Shown here: positions 1 to 6,476 of the stretch, piece after piece | How positions within the stretch are numbered: position 1 is the first letter of the stretch | Layout: each line of letters begins with the position of its first letter | DNA from: JAFAGX01 sp035624085 | GTDB taxonomy: Bacteria > Acidobacteriota > Terriglobia > Terriglobales > Acidobacteriaceae | Reading direction: 5' to 3' | Assembly: GCA_035624085.1 (NCBI GenBank) | Contig: DASPSE010000155.1 | Coordinates: forward strand, 1 to 12,857 | Length of the DNA stretch: 12,857 nucleotides | The notes under the pieces: generated by a model | Databases searched by the model: none | The model's input: the letters and a program-made list of their open reading frames with translations, nothing else | Told to the model about the DNA's origin: nothing | Position numbers and translations under genes: made by a program

Positions 1-1
1 G

Positions 2-673
2 AACTCCTCCGACGCGCATGACATGTCCGGCATGGCTGGCGAGGGCAGCGCCCAGGCTATGCAATCCATGGAGGGCCACCACATGGATATGGGGCCGCAC
101 ATGAAGATGACCGCGCTGCGCCAGCCCAAGCCCGGTGACCAGGAAAAGGCCGACCAGGTGGCTCAAGCCGCGCGCAAGGTGGCTGAGAAATATACGGACT
201 ACCGAGTTGCCCTCGCCGACGGCTTTGAGATCTTCATGCCAAACCGGCCACACAAGCAATATCACTTCAATAATCGCTCATTCGCTCTTGAAGCCCGACA
301 GCACTTCAACCCTGATCATCCGACTTCGCTGCTCTATGAAAAAGACGGCGACGGTTACAAGCTGATCGGTGTCATGTACACCGCCCCCAAGTACACCTCT
401 GAGGATGAACTCGACTCGCGCATCCCGCTCAGCGTTGCTCAGTGGCACGCTCATGTGAACCTTTGCCTCCCTCCCGGTTTCCAACGCGGGGAAGGTTTGC
501 CGCGCAGTCGGCAGTTCGGTCTGGGTGGCTCGATTGCCACCAAAGATGCATGTGACGCCGCCGGCGGCAGATTCATTCCGCAGATCTTCGGATGGATGGT
601 TCACGTCTATCCTTTTGAACAGAAGCCCGAGGATATCTGGTCGGTCGAGCGCCAGGCTCACCACGCGGATTGA
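2..673 (+). CDS. His/Met-rich hypothetical protein, probably secreted (5' end missing)
   Basis: The frame is open to the left edge of the window (N-S-S-D-A-H-D before the first visible Met, at 23), so the real start and any signal peptide probably lie outside. The visible N-terminal part is rich in Met, His and Asp (M-S-G-M, E-G-H-H-M-D-M, H-M-K-M), which resembles a flexible metal-binding tail. A compact domain follows: Y-T-D-Y-R-V-A-L-A-D-G-F, then Q-Y-H-F-N-N, H-P-T-S-L-L-Y-E-K, a Q-W-H-A-H-V-N-L-C segment, and a Cys-containing C-terminal part ending M-V-H-V-Y-P-F-E. I recognise the general look of an uncharacterised acidobacterial family but can give no function. The His/Met/Cys content suggests, as inference only, copper or other metal binding outside the cytoplasm. 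The next gene, murJ, starts 182 bp downstream and has no obvious functional link. Confidence 0.8.
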   Translation, partial: NSSDAHDMSGMAGEGSAQAMQSMEGHHMDMGPHMKMTALRQPKPGDQEKADQVAQAARKVAEKYTDYRVALADGFEIFMPNRPHKQYHFNNRSFALEARQHFNPDHPTSLLYEKDGDGYKLIGVMYTAPKYTSEDELDSRIPLSVAQWHAHVNLCLPPGFQRGEGLPRSRQFGLGGSIATKDACDAAGGRFIPQIFGWMVHVYPFEQKPEDIWSVERQAHHAD

Positions 674-855
674 GATTCACCAATCCCGGCGTCGCATCCT
701 TTGCCAGGCCATCTTTTTAGTGATGTGCCTTACATCGTTGGTCACTATCCCGCTTGAGATAAGCACTGATGTTTGCGCTTGCCTCTGGTACGCTCTAAAC
801 AAGACTCGTCTAATGCCTGAAAAGTTGCAGCTCTCGTCGGTGGTCTGCGGCTGAA

Positions 856-2475
856 ATGCTTACGCGCGCTCTCCGACTGCTTCGCCCGTCGCACCAGCAC
901 AGCGCGTTTTCCGCGACGCTCCTGATGATCACCGCCGTGATGCTCTCGCGCGTCATCGGCTATGTCCGCGAAGCCTACATTGCCTGGGCGTTCGGCGCCG
1001 GCCCCCAAACCGACGCTTATGTCGCCGGGTTCACTATCCCCGACTTTTTGAATTACATCGTCGCTGGTGGCACCGCCTCCATCACTTTCATCTCCATCTA
1101 CACTCGCTTTCTGGCAGAGAAGAAAGAAGAGGATGCGCAGAAAACTTTTTCCATCATCATCACCGTAATGACGGTCGCCTTGGGAATCGGCACCATCCTG
1201 GCCGAAATCTTCACCCCACAAATCGAACGCCACTTGTTCACCGGCTTCAGTCCAGAGCAGCTTCAGCTCTGCGTCCACCTGACACGCATTCTTCTTCCGG
1301 CGCAGATTTTCTTCTACGTCGGCGGGGTGGTTTCCGCGGTGCTGCTCTCGCACCGGCTGTTCTTGTTTCCCGCATTCGGGCCGCTGCTCTACAACGTCGC
1401 CATCATTTTTGGCGGGCTGCTGTTCTCTGGCCGGCTGGGTATCGCGTCTCTTGCTTATGGCGCGCTGCTGGGCAGTTTTCTTGGACCTTTTCTGGTCAAC
1501 GCGATCGGCGCCGCGCGCATCGGCACGGGCTACCGCATTTCTTTCGACATCCACAATCCTGCATTCCGCGAATGGGTGCGGCTTTCCATCCCATTGATGC
1601 TGGGCGTTTCGTTGGTGACGGCTGATGACTGGATCCTCCGCTACTTCGCCTCCAGCAGCGTAGGGGATATCACGCGCCTGAACTATGCCAAGCGCCTGTT
1701 CGCCGTTCCTATCGCGGTTCTCGGTCAAGCCACCGGCCAGGCGTCACTTCCGTTCTTCGCCCGGCTGTTCGGCGAAAAGCGAATGCGGGAATTTAGTGCC
1801 ACGGTGAACGCCTCGGTTTATCGCATTTCAGCCACTTCATTTCTGGCGAGCAGTCTCATGATGGTTGTGGCCCTGCCACTGATCGATCTCGTCTATCGCC
1901 GCGGCCGACTGCACTTCTCCGACTCGCAAACCACCGCGGTCTATTTCTTCTGGTTTTCATTGTCGCTGGCATTCTGGTCGGCGCAGGCTCTTTACGCTCG
2001 TGCTTTCTACGCTGCCGGAGACACGCTCACCCCAATGGTCGCCAGCAGCATTATCACTGTGGCGTCCATCCCTATATACGGTGCGCTGTACCGCGCGCTG
2101 TCCACTGTAGGGCTTGCCATCGCGTCTGACCTGGGGATCACCGCCAACACATTGGCAATCGCCGTTCTGCTGCACCGGCGCAAACTCGTGCCCGCCGGCG
2201 AACTGCAATGGGCAGAGTTAGGGAAAGCCGCAATCACCGCCGTGCTGGCGGGATTGCTAAGCTACCGGGTTGCGAGTGGAGTCGTATACGGCAGCCACCG
2301 TGCCGACGTTTACGCGCTGTTTCTGATTACATTAACCTGGGCCGCCGCGGTCGCCGCCGGATTGTGGCTAACGAAATCTCATCTTCTTGAAGATCTCCGC
2401 CGCCGTAAGGGCACGATCTATCCTCGTGTCGCCGAGCGCCAGGCCGAGGAGTTGAGTCGGGGGGCGGAACCGTAG
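856..2475 (+). CDS. murJ: MurJ/MviN-type lipid II flippase (MOP superfamily)
   Basis: Polytopic inner-membrane protein of 539 aa, a usual length for MurJ, which moves lipid II across the inner membrane for peptidoglycan synthesis. Diagnostic segments are S-R-V-I-G-Y-V-R-E-A (31-40) followed by G-A-G-P-Q-T-D-A-Y-V-A-G-F in TM1-TM2, Y-A-K-R-L (277-281; R280 matches the cavity Arg of TM8), Y-R-R-G-R-L (347-352) and A-R-A-F-Y-A-A-G-D-T-L-T-P-M (381-394). Hydrophobic segments run throughout and the C-terminal tail is basic and soluble. One departure: where well-studied MurJ proteins have the paired Arg and the Glu of the L-R-R-I-F-A-E-G segment, this protein has L-N-Y-I-V-A-G-G (65-72). It could therefore be a MurJ-like relative that moves another polyprenyl-linked sugar. 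The start is the only ATG after the in-frame stop at 811; the ribosome binding site is weak. The gene converges on the histidine kinase gene with 15 bp between stops. Confidence 0.88.
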   Translation: MLTRALRLLRPSHQHSAFSATLLMITAVMLSRVIGYVREAYIAWAFGAGPQTDAYVAGFTIPDFLNYIVAGGTASITFISIYTRFLAEKKEEDAQKTFSIIITVMTVALGIGTILAEIFTPQIERHLFTGFSPEQLQLCVHLTRILLPAQIFFYVGGVVSAVLLSHRLFLFPAFGPLLYNVAIIFGGLLFSGRLGIASLAYGALLGSFLGPFLVNAIGAARIGTGYRISFDIHNPAFREWVRLSIPLMLGVSLVTADDWILRYFASSSVGDITRLNYAKRLFAVPIAVLGQATGQASLPFFARLFGEKRMREFSATVNASVYRISATSFLASSLMMVVALPLIDLVYRRGRLHFSDSQTTAVYFFWFSLSLAFWSAQALYARAFYAAGDTLTPMVASSIITVASIPIYGALYRALSTVGLAIASDLGITANTLAIAVLLHRRKLVPAGELQWAELGKAAITAVLAGLLSYRVASGVVYGSHRADVYALFLITLTWAAAVAAGLWLTKSHLLEDLRRRKGTIYPRVAERQAEELSRGAEP

Positions 2476-2490
2476 GGTTCGGGCAGTCCT

Positions 2491-5031
2491 TTACGCCCTT
2501 GCCCGTTCAGTTCCCAGCACCTCGCGCACTTTCCGTGCCAGGGTTTGCAGCGTGAAGGGCTTTTGCAGAAATGCCGTTCCCGGATCCAGAACTCCTTCGT
2601 GCACGATGGCGTCTTCTGTATACCCCGAGAGATAGAGCAATTTGATGTGCGGATGAGAGGCGCACAATCGCGCCGAAAGCTCGCGTCCGCCCATGCCCGG
2701 CATCACCACATCCGTGATCAGCATATCGATATCGGAGTGCGTGCCGGCAATCTGAAGCGCTTCTTCACCATTCTCGGCTTCAAGAATCTTGTATCCCTGA
2801 GCTTCCAGGGTTTCGCGTACAAGCTGTCTTACCGACTCCTCATCCTCCACCAGCAACACGGTCTCGAAGCCGCCGGTCTGGGCTTGCCTGACCGGGACGT
2901 GACCAGCCGCTTCAGCAACTTCTTCGACCCGCGGCAGGTAAATTCTGAAAGTCGTTCCCTTACCAGGCTGGCTGTCCACCAGGATATAACCGCCGCTTTG
3001 CTTAACGATGCCGTAAACCGTCGAAAGCCCGAGCCCGGTGCCTTTCCCTTTTTCCTTGGTGGTGAAGAACGGCTCGAAGATGCGCGCCTGGGTTTCTCTA
3101 TCCATACCGTGGCCGTTGTCCCAGACGGACAGAACCACGTAAGAGCCAGGATGGATGTAGGAATGTTCGCGGCCGAGTTCGTCTTTGCTCAGATCTGCGT
3201 TTTCCGTTTGAATCGTAATCTTCCCGCCGCCGGGCATGGCGTCTTTCGAGTTCACCACCAGGTTCATAATGACTTGCTCGATCTGCCCCGCGTCCGCGCG
3301 TGTGCAGCCCAGATCGCGCGCCAGTCTGGTTTCCAGATCGATATTTTCCCCGATGAGCGGCCGCAGCAGCCGCTCCATCTCGGTCACGATGGCGTTCACA
3401 TCCACCACCTTCAGCTCCAGCATTTGCTTGCGGCTGAAGGCCAGCAATTGCCGCGTCACACTGGTCGCGCGCTCCGTGGCTTGATGAATGGCCTGAATCT
3501 TGGGATAGAGCGCATTGCCAGCATCCGTCCGCTCCAGCAGAACCTCCGTGTAGCCACTGATCACGGTCAGCAGATTATTGAAGTCGTGCGCCACGCCGCC
3601 AGCCAGCCGGCCCACTGCCTCCATTTTTTGCGCCTGCCGGAATTGGTTCTCCAGCACCCGTTGTTCGGTGACGTCCTCGGCAATAATTTCCAGAACGTCT
3701 GTGGTCTCCTCCGGGCTGTTAACGATCCGGCCACTCAAGCGAACCGTGATCACTTTTTCATCCCTGCGCTTCCACCGGACCTCGACGTTGCTCAGCCGTG
3801 CCCCACTGCGGAGATCTCGCATCAGCGTCGCCAGTTCATTCGAATCCACCAACACATCGTGTCGCGGATCGAGTGCCAGCACCTCATCGGCGGCGCCGTA
3901 GCCGAGCATGGAAACCAGCGCGGGGTTCACGTCCAGGAACTTGCCTTCCAGGCTGGAACGATAGATTCCGTAAACTGCGCTTTGCACCAGCGAGCGATAG
4001 CGCGCTTCCGAATGTCGCAGCGCCTCCTCATTTCTCTTGTGCTCAATGGCGGATGCCAGTTGCTGCGAGACAAAGTTGAGAATCTCTTTCTCTTTTTCGC
4101 CGAAACGGACGTTGCCGCTGTAGCTCTGCACTACAACCACGCCGATCGTGTTGTTGCCCGCTTTCAGAGGCACACCCAACCAGTCCAGCGAGGGCGCTCC
4201 AATCAATTCCGCTCTGCCCTCTTTAACCAGACGCTCGAAAACCTCCGGCGTGCACAACAGCGGTTCTCCTGTTTGCAACACGTATTCAGTCAGGCCCTTG
4301 CCCAGTTTCTTGGGCGCTGGCCTGGGATCCTCCTCGTCGACAAAATACGGGAAACTGAGTAACTGCGTGATCGGATCGTAAAGCGCGATGTAAAAATTCC
4401 GCGCATACATCAGTTCCGCCATAATGGTGTGAATGGCGGCGTAGAACTGCTGCAAATCTTCTGCCGAGCTCGCCTTTTCCGCGATGCGCAACAGCGCCGA
4501 AGTGAGCGCTTGCGCGCGCTTTTCTTCCGAAATATCGCGATAAACCGCGCACATGCCCGCCGGTTTCCCAGCGATCGCCACCGGAGCGCAGGAAACGAAA
4601 ACATCTACCAGGGTGCCGTCTTTGCGCTGCCGCTTGGTGTCAAGGGCCACTTTCTGGCCCTTGTCCAGCATTTCGTTAATCCACCGGATCTCCGCCGCTC
4701 GATCCGGAGGCATGATCAGAGAAGCCAGCCGACGGCCCAAGGCCTCTTCGATGCGAAACCCAAAAACCCGGGTGAACTCGCTGTTGATACGGGCAACTCG
4801 GTGTTGGTTGTCCAGAATACTGATGGCTTCCGGCGCGCACTCCACCAATTGCTCCAGGTAGGCCTTCTGCCATTCTGGGTCGTCGGAATCAGAACGGGTT
4901 TCTTGTGTGACTACACTAGAGCCATTGTGGGGAACGGATAATGTAGGCGTACTGTGGTGAAGCGCTTCACGCAAAAACTTTGCCCGCGTACGGTCAGTCG
5001 ACCGCGGCGGCCGGGTGACCTTCCCACCCAT
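2491..5031 (-). CDS. Soluble hybrid sensor histidine kinase (PAS-GAF-PAS-HisKA-HATPase-REC)
   Basis: An 846-aa protein with no convincing membrane segment, so probably a cytoplasmic sensor. Domains in order: PAS (about 56-170, ending V-Y-R-D-I-S-E-E-K), GAF (about 176-335), second PAS (about 341-457, ending A-E-D-V-T-E-Q), HisKA with phosphoacceptor H482 in G-G-V-A-H-D-F-N-N, and HATPase. The HATPase shows an N box (N590-N594 in M-N-L-V-V-N-S), a G1 box D-N-G-H-G-M (638-643), an F box F-E-P-F-F-T-T-K (652-659) and a G2 box G-K-G-T-G-L-G-L-S (662-670). A C-terminal receiver (about 723-841) has E729/D730, phospho-Asp D774 in L-I-T-D-V-V-M-P, S802 and K824. Kinase and receiver residues are all intact, so phosphotransfer within the protein is expected. 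No DNA-binding output is present, so an external HPt or regulator would be needed. The start is backed by GGGGAGGG (complement of 5036-5043), with its GGAGG core 5 nt from the ATG. The signal sensed is unknown. Confidence 0.93.
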   Translation of the reverse strand: MGGKVTRPPRSTDRTRAKFLREALHHSTPTLSVPHNGSSVVTQETRSDSDDPEWQKAYLEQLVECAPEAISILDNQHRVARINSEFTRVFGFRIEEALGRRLASLIMPPDRAAEIRWINEMLDKGQKVALDTKRQRKDGTLVDVFVSCAPVAIAGKPAGMCAVYRDISEEKRAQALTSALLRIAEKASSAEDLQQFYAAIHTIMAELMYARNFYIALYDPITQLLSFPYFVDEEDPRPAPKKLGKGLTEYVLQTGEPLLCTPEVFERLVKEGRAELIGAPSLDWLGVPLKAGNNTIGVVVVQSYSGNVRFGEKEKEILNFVSQQLASAIEHKRNEEALRHSEARYRSLVQSAVYGIYRSSLEGKFLDVNPALVSMLGYGAADEVLALDPRHDVLVDSNELATLMRDLRSGARLSNVEVRWKRRDEKVITVRLSGRIVNSPEETTDVLEIIAEDVTEQRVLENQFRQAQKMEAVGRLAGGVAHDFNNLLTVISGYTEVLLERTDAGNALYPKIQAIHQATERATSVTRQLLAFSRKQMLELKVVDVNAIVTEMERLLRPLIGENIDLETRLARDLGCTRADAGQIEQVIMNLVVNSKDAMPGGGKITIQTENADLSKDELGREHSYIHPGSYVVLSVWDNGHGMDRETQARIFEPFFTTKEKGKGTGLGLSTVYGIVKQSGGYILVDSQPGKGTTFRIYLPRVEEVAEAAGHVPVRQAQTGGFETVLLVEDEESVRQLVRETLEAQGYKILEAENGEEALQIAGTHSDIDMLITDVVMPGMGGRELSARLCASHPHIKLLYLSGYTEDAIVHEGVLDPGTAFLQKPFTLQTLARKVREVLGTERARA

Positions 5032-5222
5032 CGGACCCTCCCCGTCAAAAGCCAGAGCGATATCAACATGCTAGACGGCCTTCCGTGCAACCCAAAGTTA
5101 CTGAGGTAATTGTGTGCGTGGGCGTGTGCGGGTGGCCCGTCCTATCGCGAAGCGAAGGTCCGGGGATGTTTAGCCGTCACAAAAGAATCGTCCCGCTTCC
5201 GTTCGCAACGCGGCGCAGAGCC

Positions 5223-5567
5223 TCACGTCGCGCTTGCCAGCATCTCGCAAACGCGGTGAAGGGCGTCCTTTTGTTGGCTGCTCAATGCCAGGAACTCAAA
5301 TCCGTGGCGAAGTCCCATGCGATAACGGACCAGCGCCCGAAACTTCATCGGATGAATCGCGGTTGGTAGAGATAATTCCATCGAGACCACTTCGCCCGGT
5401 TCCACTTCACCGGTGAGCGTTCCGCCAATTCCATCTTCTCCCAGCTCGCTGGAGCGTCCCCATAGCGAAACTGTGCCGCTCGGACGAAAAACCTGAACTG
5501 AGATTCGAATGTCCACCGGATAGCGGGGAAAGCGGCGCGGCGCCTGCGACCCGGCTTTTTCGGTCAT
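5223..5567 (-). CDS. PilZ domain protein with degenerate c-di-GMP motif
   Basis: A 114-aa single-domain protein, the usual size for stand-alone PilZ proteins, which bind cyclic di-GMP and control motility, polysaccharide or pilus functions. R11-R-F-P-R15 fits the RxxxR element, and Y16-P-V-D-I begins the beta barrel. The second element, normally [D/N]xSxxG, reads E41-L-G-E-D-G46, so both the acidic/amide residue and the Ser are replaced. The barrel ends with V-R-Y-R-M-G-L-R-H-G-F-E-F-L and an alpha helix follows. The fold is well supported, but ligand binding is uncertain. The start ATG has AGGAG (complement of 5577-5581) 9 nt upstream. The gene lies 18 bp after the small PstS-like gene and so is almost certainly in one operon with it. 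The hybrid kinase gene follows about 190 bp downstream on the same strand. Confidence 0.83.
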   Translation of the reverse strand: MTEKAGSQAPRRFPRYPVDIRISVQVFRPSGTVSLWGRSSELGEDGIGGTLTGEVEPGEVVSMELSLPTAIHPMKFRALVRYRMGLRHGFEFLALSSQQKDALHRVCEMLASAT

Positions 5568-5585
5568 CTCCCCAATCTCCTCAGC

Positions 5586-6077
5586 TCAGTTCCCGTGCAG
5601 CACATAACCCGGTTCCAGCGGCAGTTTTCCCCCTACGCGGACGACTGTCACACCGCCAGTAATGGCATACACATCGACCAGCCCAACAGCTCCGGGAGTA
5701 GATTCCACCTTCTTCACCACGACTTCGTCGGAATCCGCCATCACAATGGCGGGGTGGTTCTGCCGGTTGTGGTTTGCGCCCGCAATGAGTGCAACCACAT
5801 CTTCTCTCGGCATTTCGTAAATCTTCTGCAGCACCACTTTCATCTCCACGGAAGCAGGATCGCGCATCACCAGCGTGACCGGCTTGCTATCCGGCCAGCG
5901 GTTGGTTTGGGCCTTACAGATTTTGACCAGATCCGGCAGGCTGATTGTTTCCACATGATTCGCTTTGTTGGAAATTAGTGCGACATCTCTGGCTGCTGCC
6001 GAAACCGTCCAGCCCAGCGCGATCAACGTGAATGTTACAGCACGACCCGCGCGCACTATTCCTCTCCCGACCAACAT
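5586..6077 (-). CDS. Small exported PstS-like (periplasmic phosphate-binding-like) protein
   Basis: A 163-aa protein with a signal peptide: basic start, hydrophobic V-T-F-T-L-I-A-L-G-W-T-V and a probable signal peptidase I site after S-A-A-A (26-29). The mature part resembles one lobe of PstS-type solute-binding proteins: I-S-L-P-D-L-V-K-I-C (45-54), W-P-D-S-K-P-V-T-L-V-M-R (61-72), E-M-K-V-V-L-Q-K-I-Y (78-87) and, near the C terminus, P-G-A-V-G-L-V-D-V-Y (128-137), the usual P-G-A-I-G-Y-like motif. It is only about half the size of a full PstS, and no ABC permease or ATPase gene is in view, so it may act as a sensor or accessory protein rather than in transport. Two starts are possible: the ATG chosen, with AGGG 7 nt upstream, or GTG at Val8 (6056), which has a stronger GGGAGAGG just upstream. 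Both keep the signal peptide. It heads an operon with the PilZ gene. Confidence 0.8.
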   Translation of the reverse strand: MLVGRGIVRAGRAVTFTLIALGWTVSAAARDVALISNKANHVETISLPDLVKICKAQTNRWPDSKPVTLVMRDPASVEMKVVLQKIYEMPREDVVALIAGANHNRQNHPAIVMADSDEVVVKKVESTPGAVGLVDVYAITGGVTVVRVGGKLPLEPGYVLHGN

Positions 6078-6163
6078 ACGTTACCCTGATTCTCTTCGAA
6101 GCGCGCCAGAGGCTCAATGACCAGAGGGACTATGTACCAGTGACGACAACATCAAAACCGCAA

Positions 6164-6184
6164 TTAGCTCTTAGCACTAGCCTT
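6164..6184 (+). repeat. Degenerate heptanucleotide tandem tract, upstream of the BIME-like element
   Basis: Three 7-nt units in register: TTAGCTC, TTAGCAC, TAGCCTT. The first two differ at one position and the third is degenerate. It lies in the divergent spacer about 35 bp before the palindromic element and resembles the better tract on the other side of that element. Confidence 0.45.
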
Positions 6185-6219
6185 GCCCAATAACTAGTCA
6201 CGTATCTTTCTGTTGACCC

Positions 6220-6372
6220 ATGTCATCCCGAAACGCGGCTCTTAGCCGCTGAGGGATCTTACGATGGCTTGATCTATCGATGCGGTAAACAGGCGTGCCA
6301 CTCCTGTTCCCGTCTGGGCTGGCCTCCTGCCTTCGTACGATCCCTCGCGCCCAAGGCGCATCGGGATGACAT
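6220..6372. repeat. BIME-like element: two palindromic units in inverted orientation
   Basis: The outer 12 bases (ATGTCATCCCGA, 6220-6231) are exactly complementary to 6361-6372. Just inside, GAGGGATCTTACGA (6251-6264) pairs with 6333-6346 with one mismatch. Each arm also has its own hairpin: GCGGCT-ctt-AGCCGC (6235-6249) and GCGCC-caa-GGCGC (6347-6359). This is the layout of a pair of inverted REP units, with a 68-bp central part (6265-6332) that I cannot explain. The GTCATCCCGA/GAGGGATC wording resembles a dispersed intergenic repeat I associate with Acidobacteriota genomes (recollection, not checked). It lies between divergent genes, so it is not a simple shared terminator. It overlaps an upstream ATG (6366) in frame with the receptor gene, which argues against that ATG as the start. 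Confidence 0.85.
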
Positions 6373-6403
6373 ATTCCTCAAGACTGGCGGTTACTAGGCA
6401 GAG

Positions 6404-6424
6404 CTCTTGGCTCTTGGCACTTGG
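6404..6424 (+). repeat. Heptanucleotide tandem repeat (CTCTTGG)
   Basis: Three consecutive 7-nt units: CTCTTGG, CTCTTGG, CACTTGG. The first two are identical and the third differs at one base. It lies between the palindromic element and the receptor start, 52 bp before the chosen ATG. Short tandem heptamers are known in intergenic DNA of filamentous cyanobacteria. Their role here is unknown. Confidence 0.65.
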
Positions 6425-6476
6425 CCAGCATCGGCTTTGCTCCCCGCGACCCCCGTCTTGCGAGACAATACACCTA

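Noticed and set aside
745..1728. 327-codon open frame antisense to murJ
   Set aside because: Low-complexity polar product overlapping an unmistakable membrane protein gene; a shadow frame.
2467..2505. Bidirectional terminator between murJ and the kinase gene
   Set aside because: CGGGCA (2480-2485) can pair with TGCCCG (2500-2505), but the loop is 14 nt, the stem enters the kinase coding end, and no T-tract follows on either strand.
2545..4362. 605-codon open frame on the + strand, antisense to the histidine kinase gene
   Set aside because: The opposite strand encodes an intact multi-domain kinase. The antisense product is rich in His, Arg and Gln with no recognisable domain, as expected from a codon-biased GC-rich gene.
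5085..5369. 94-codon + strand frame between the kinase and PilZ genes
   Set aside because: Overlaps the PilZ coding region on the other strand, is rich in Arg and Cys, and matches no family I know.
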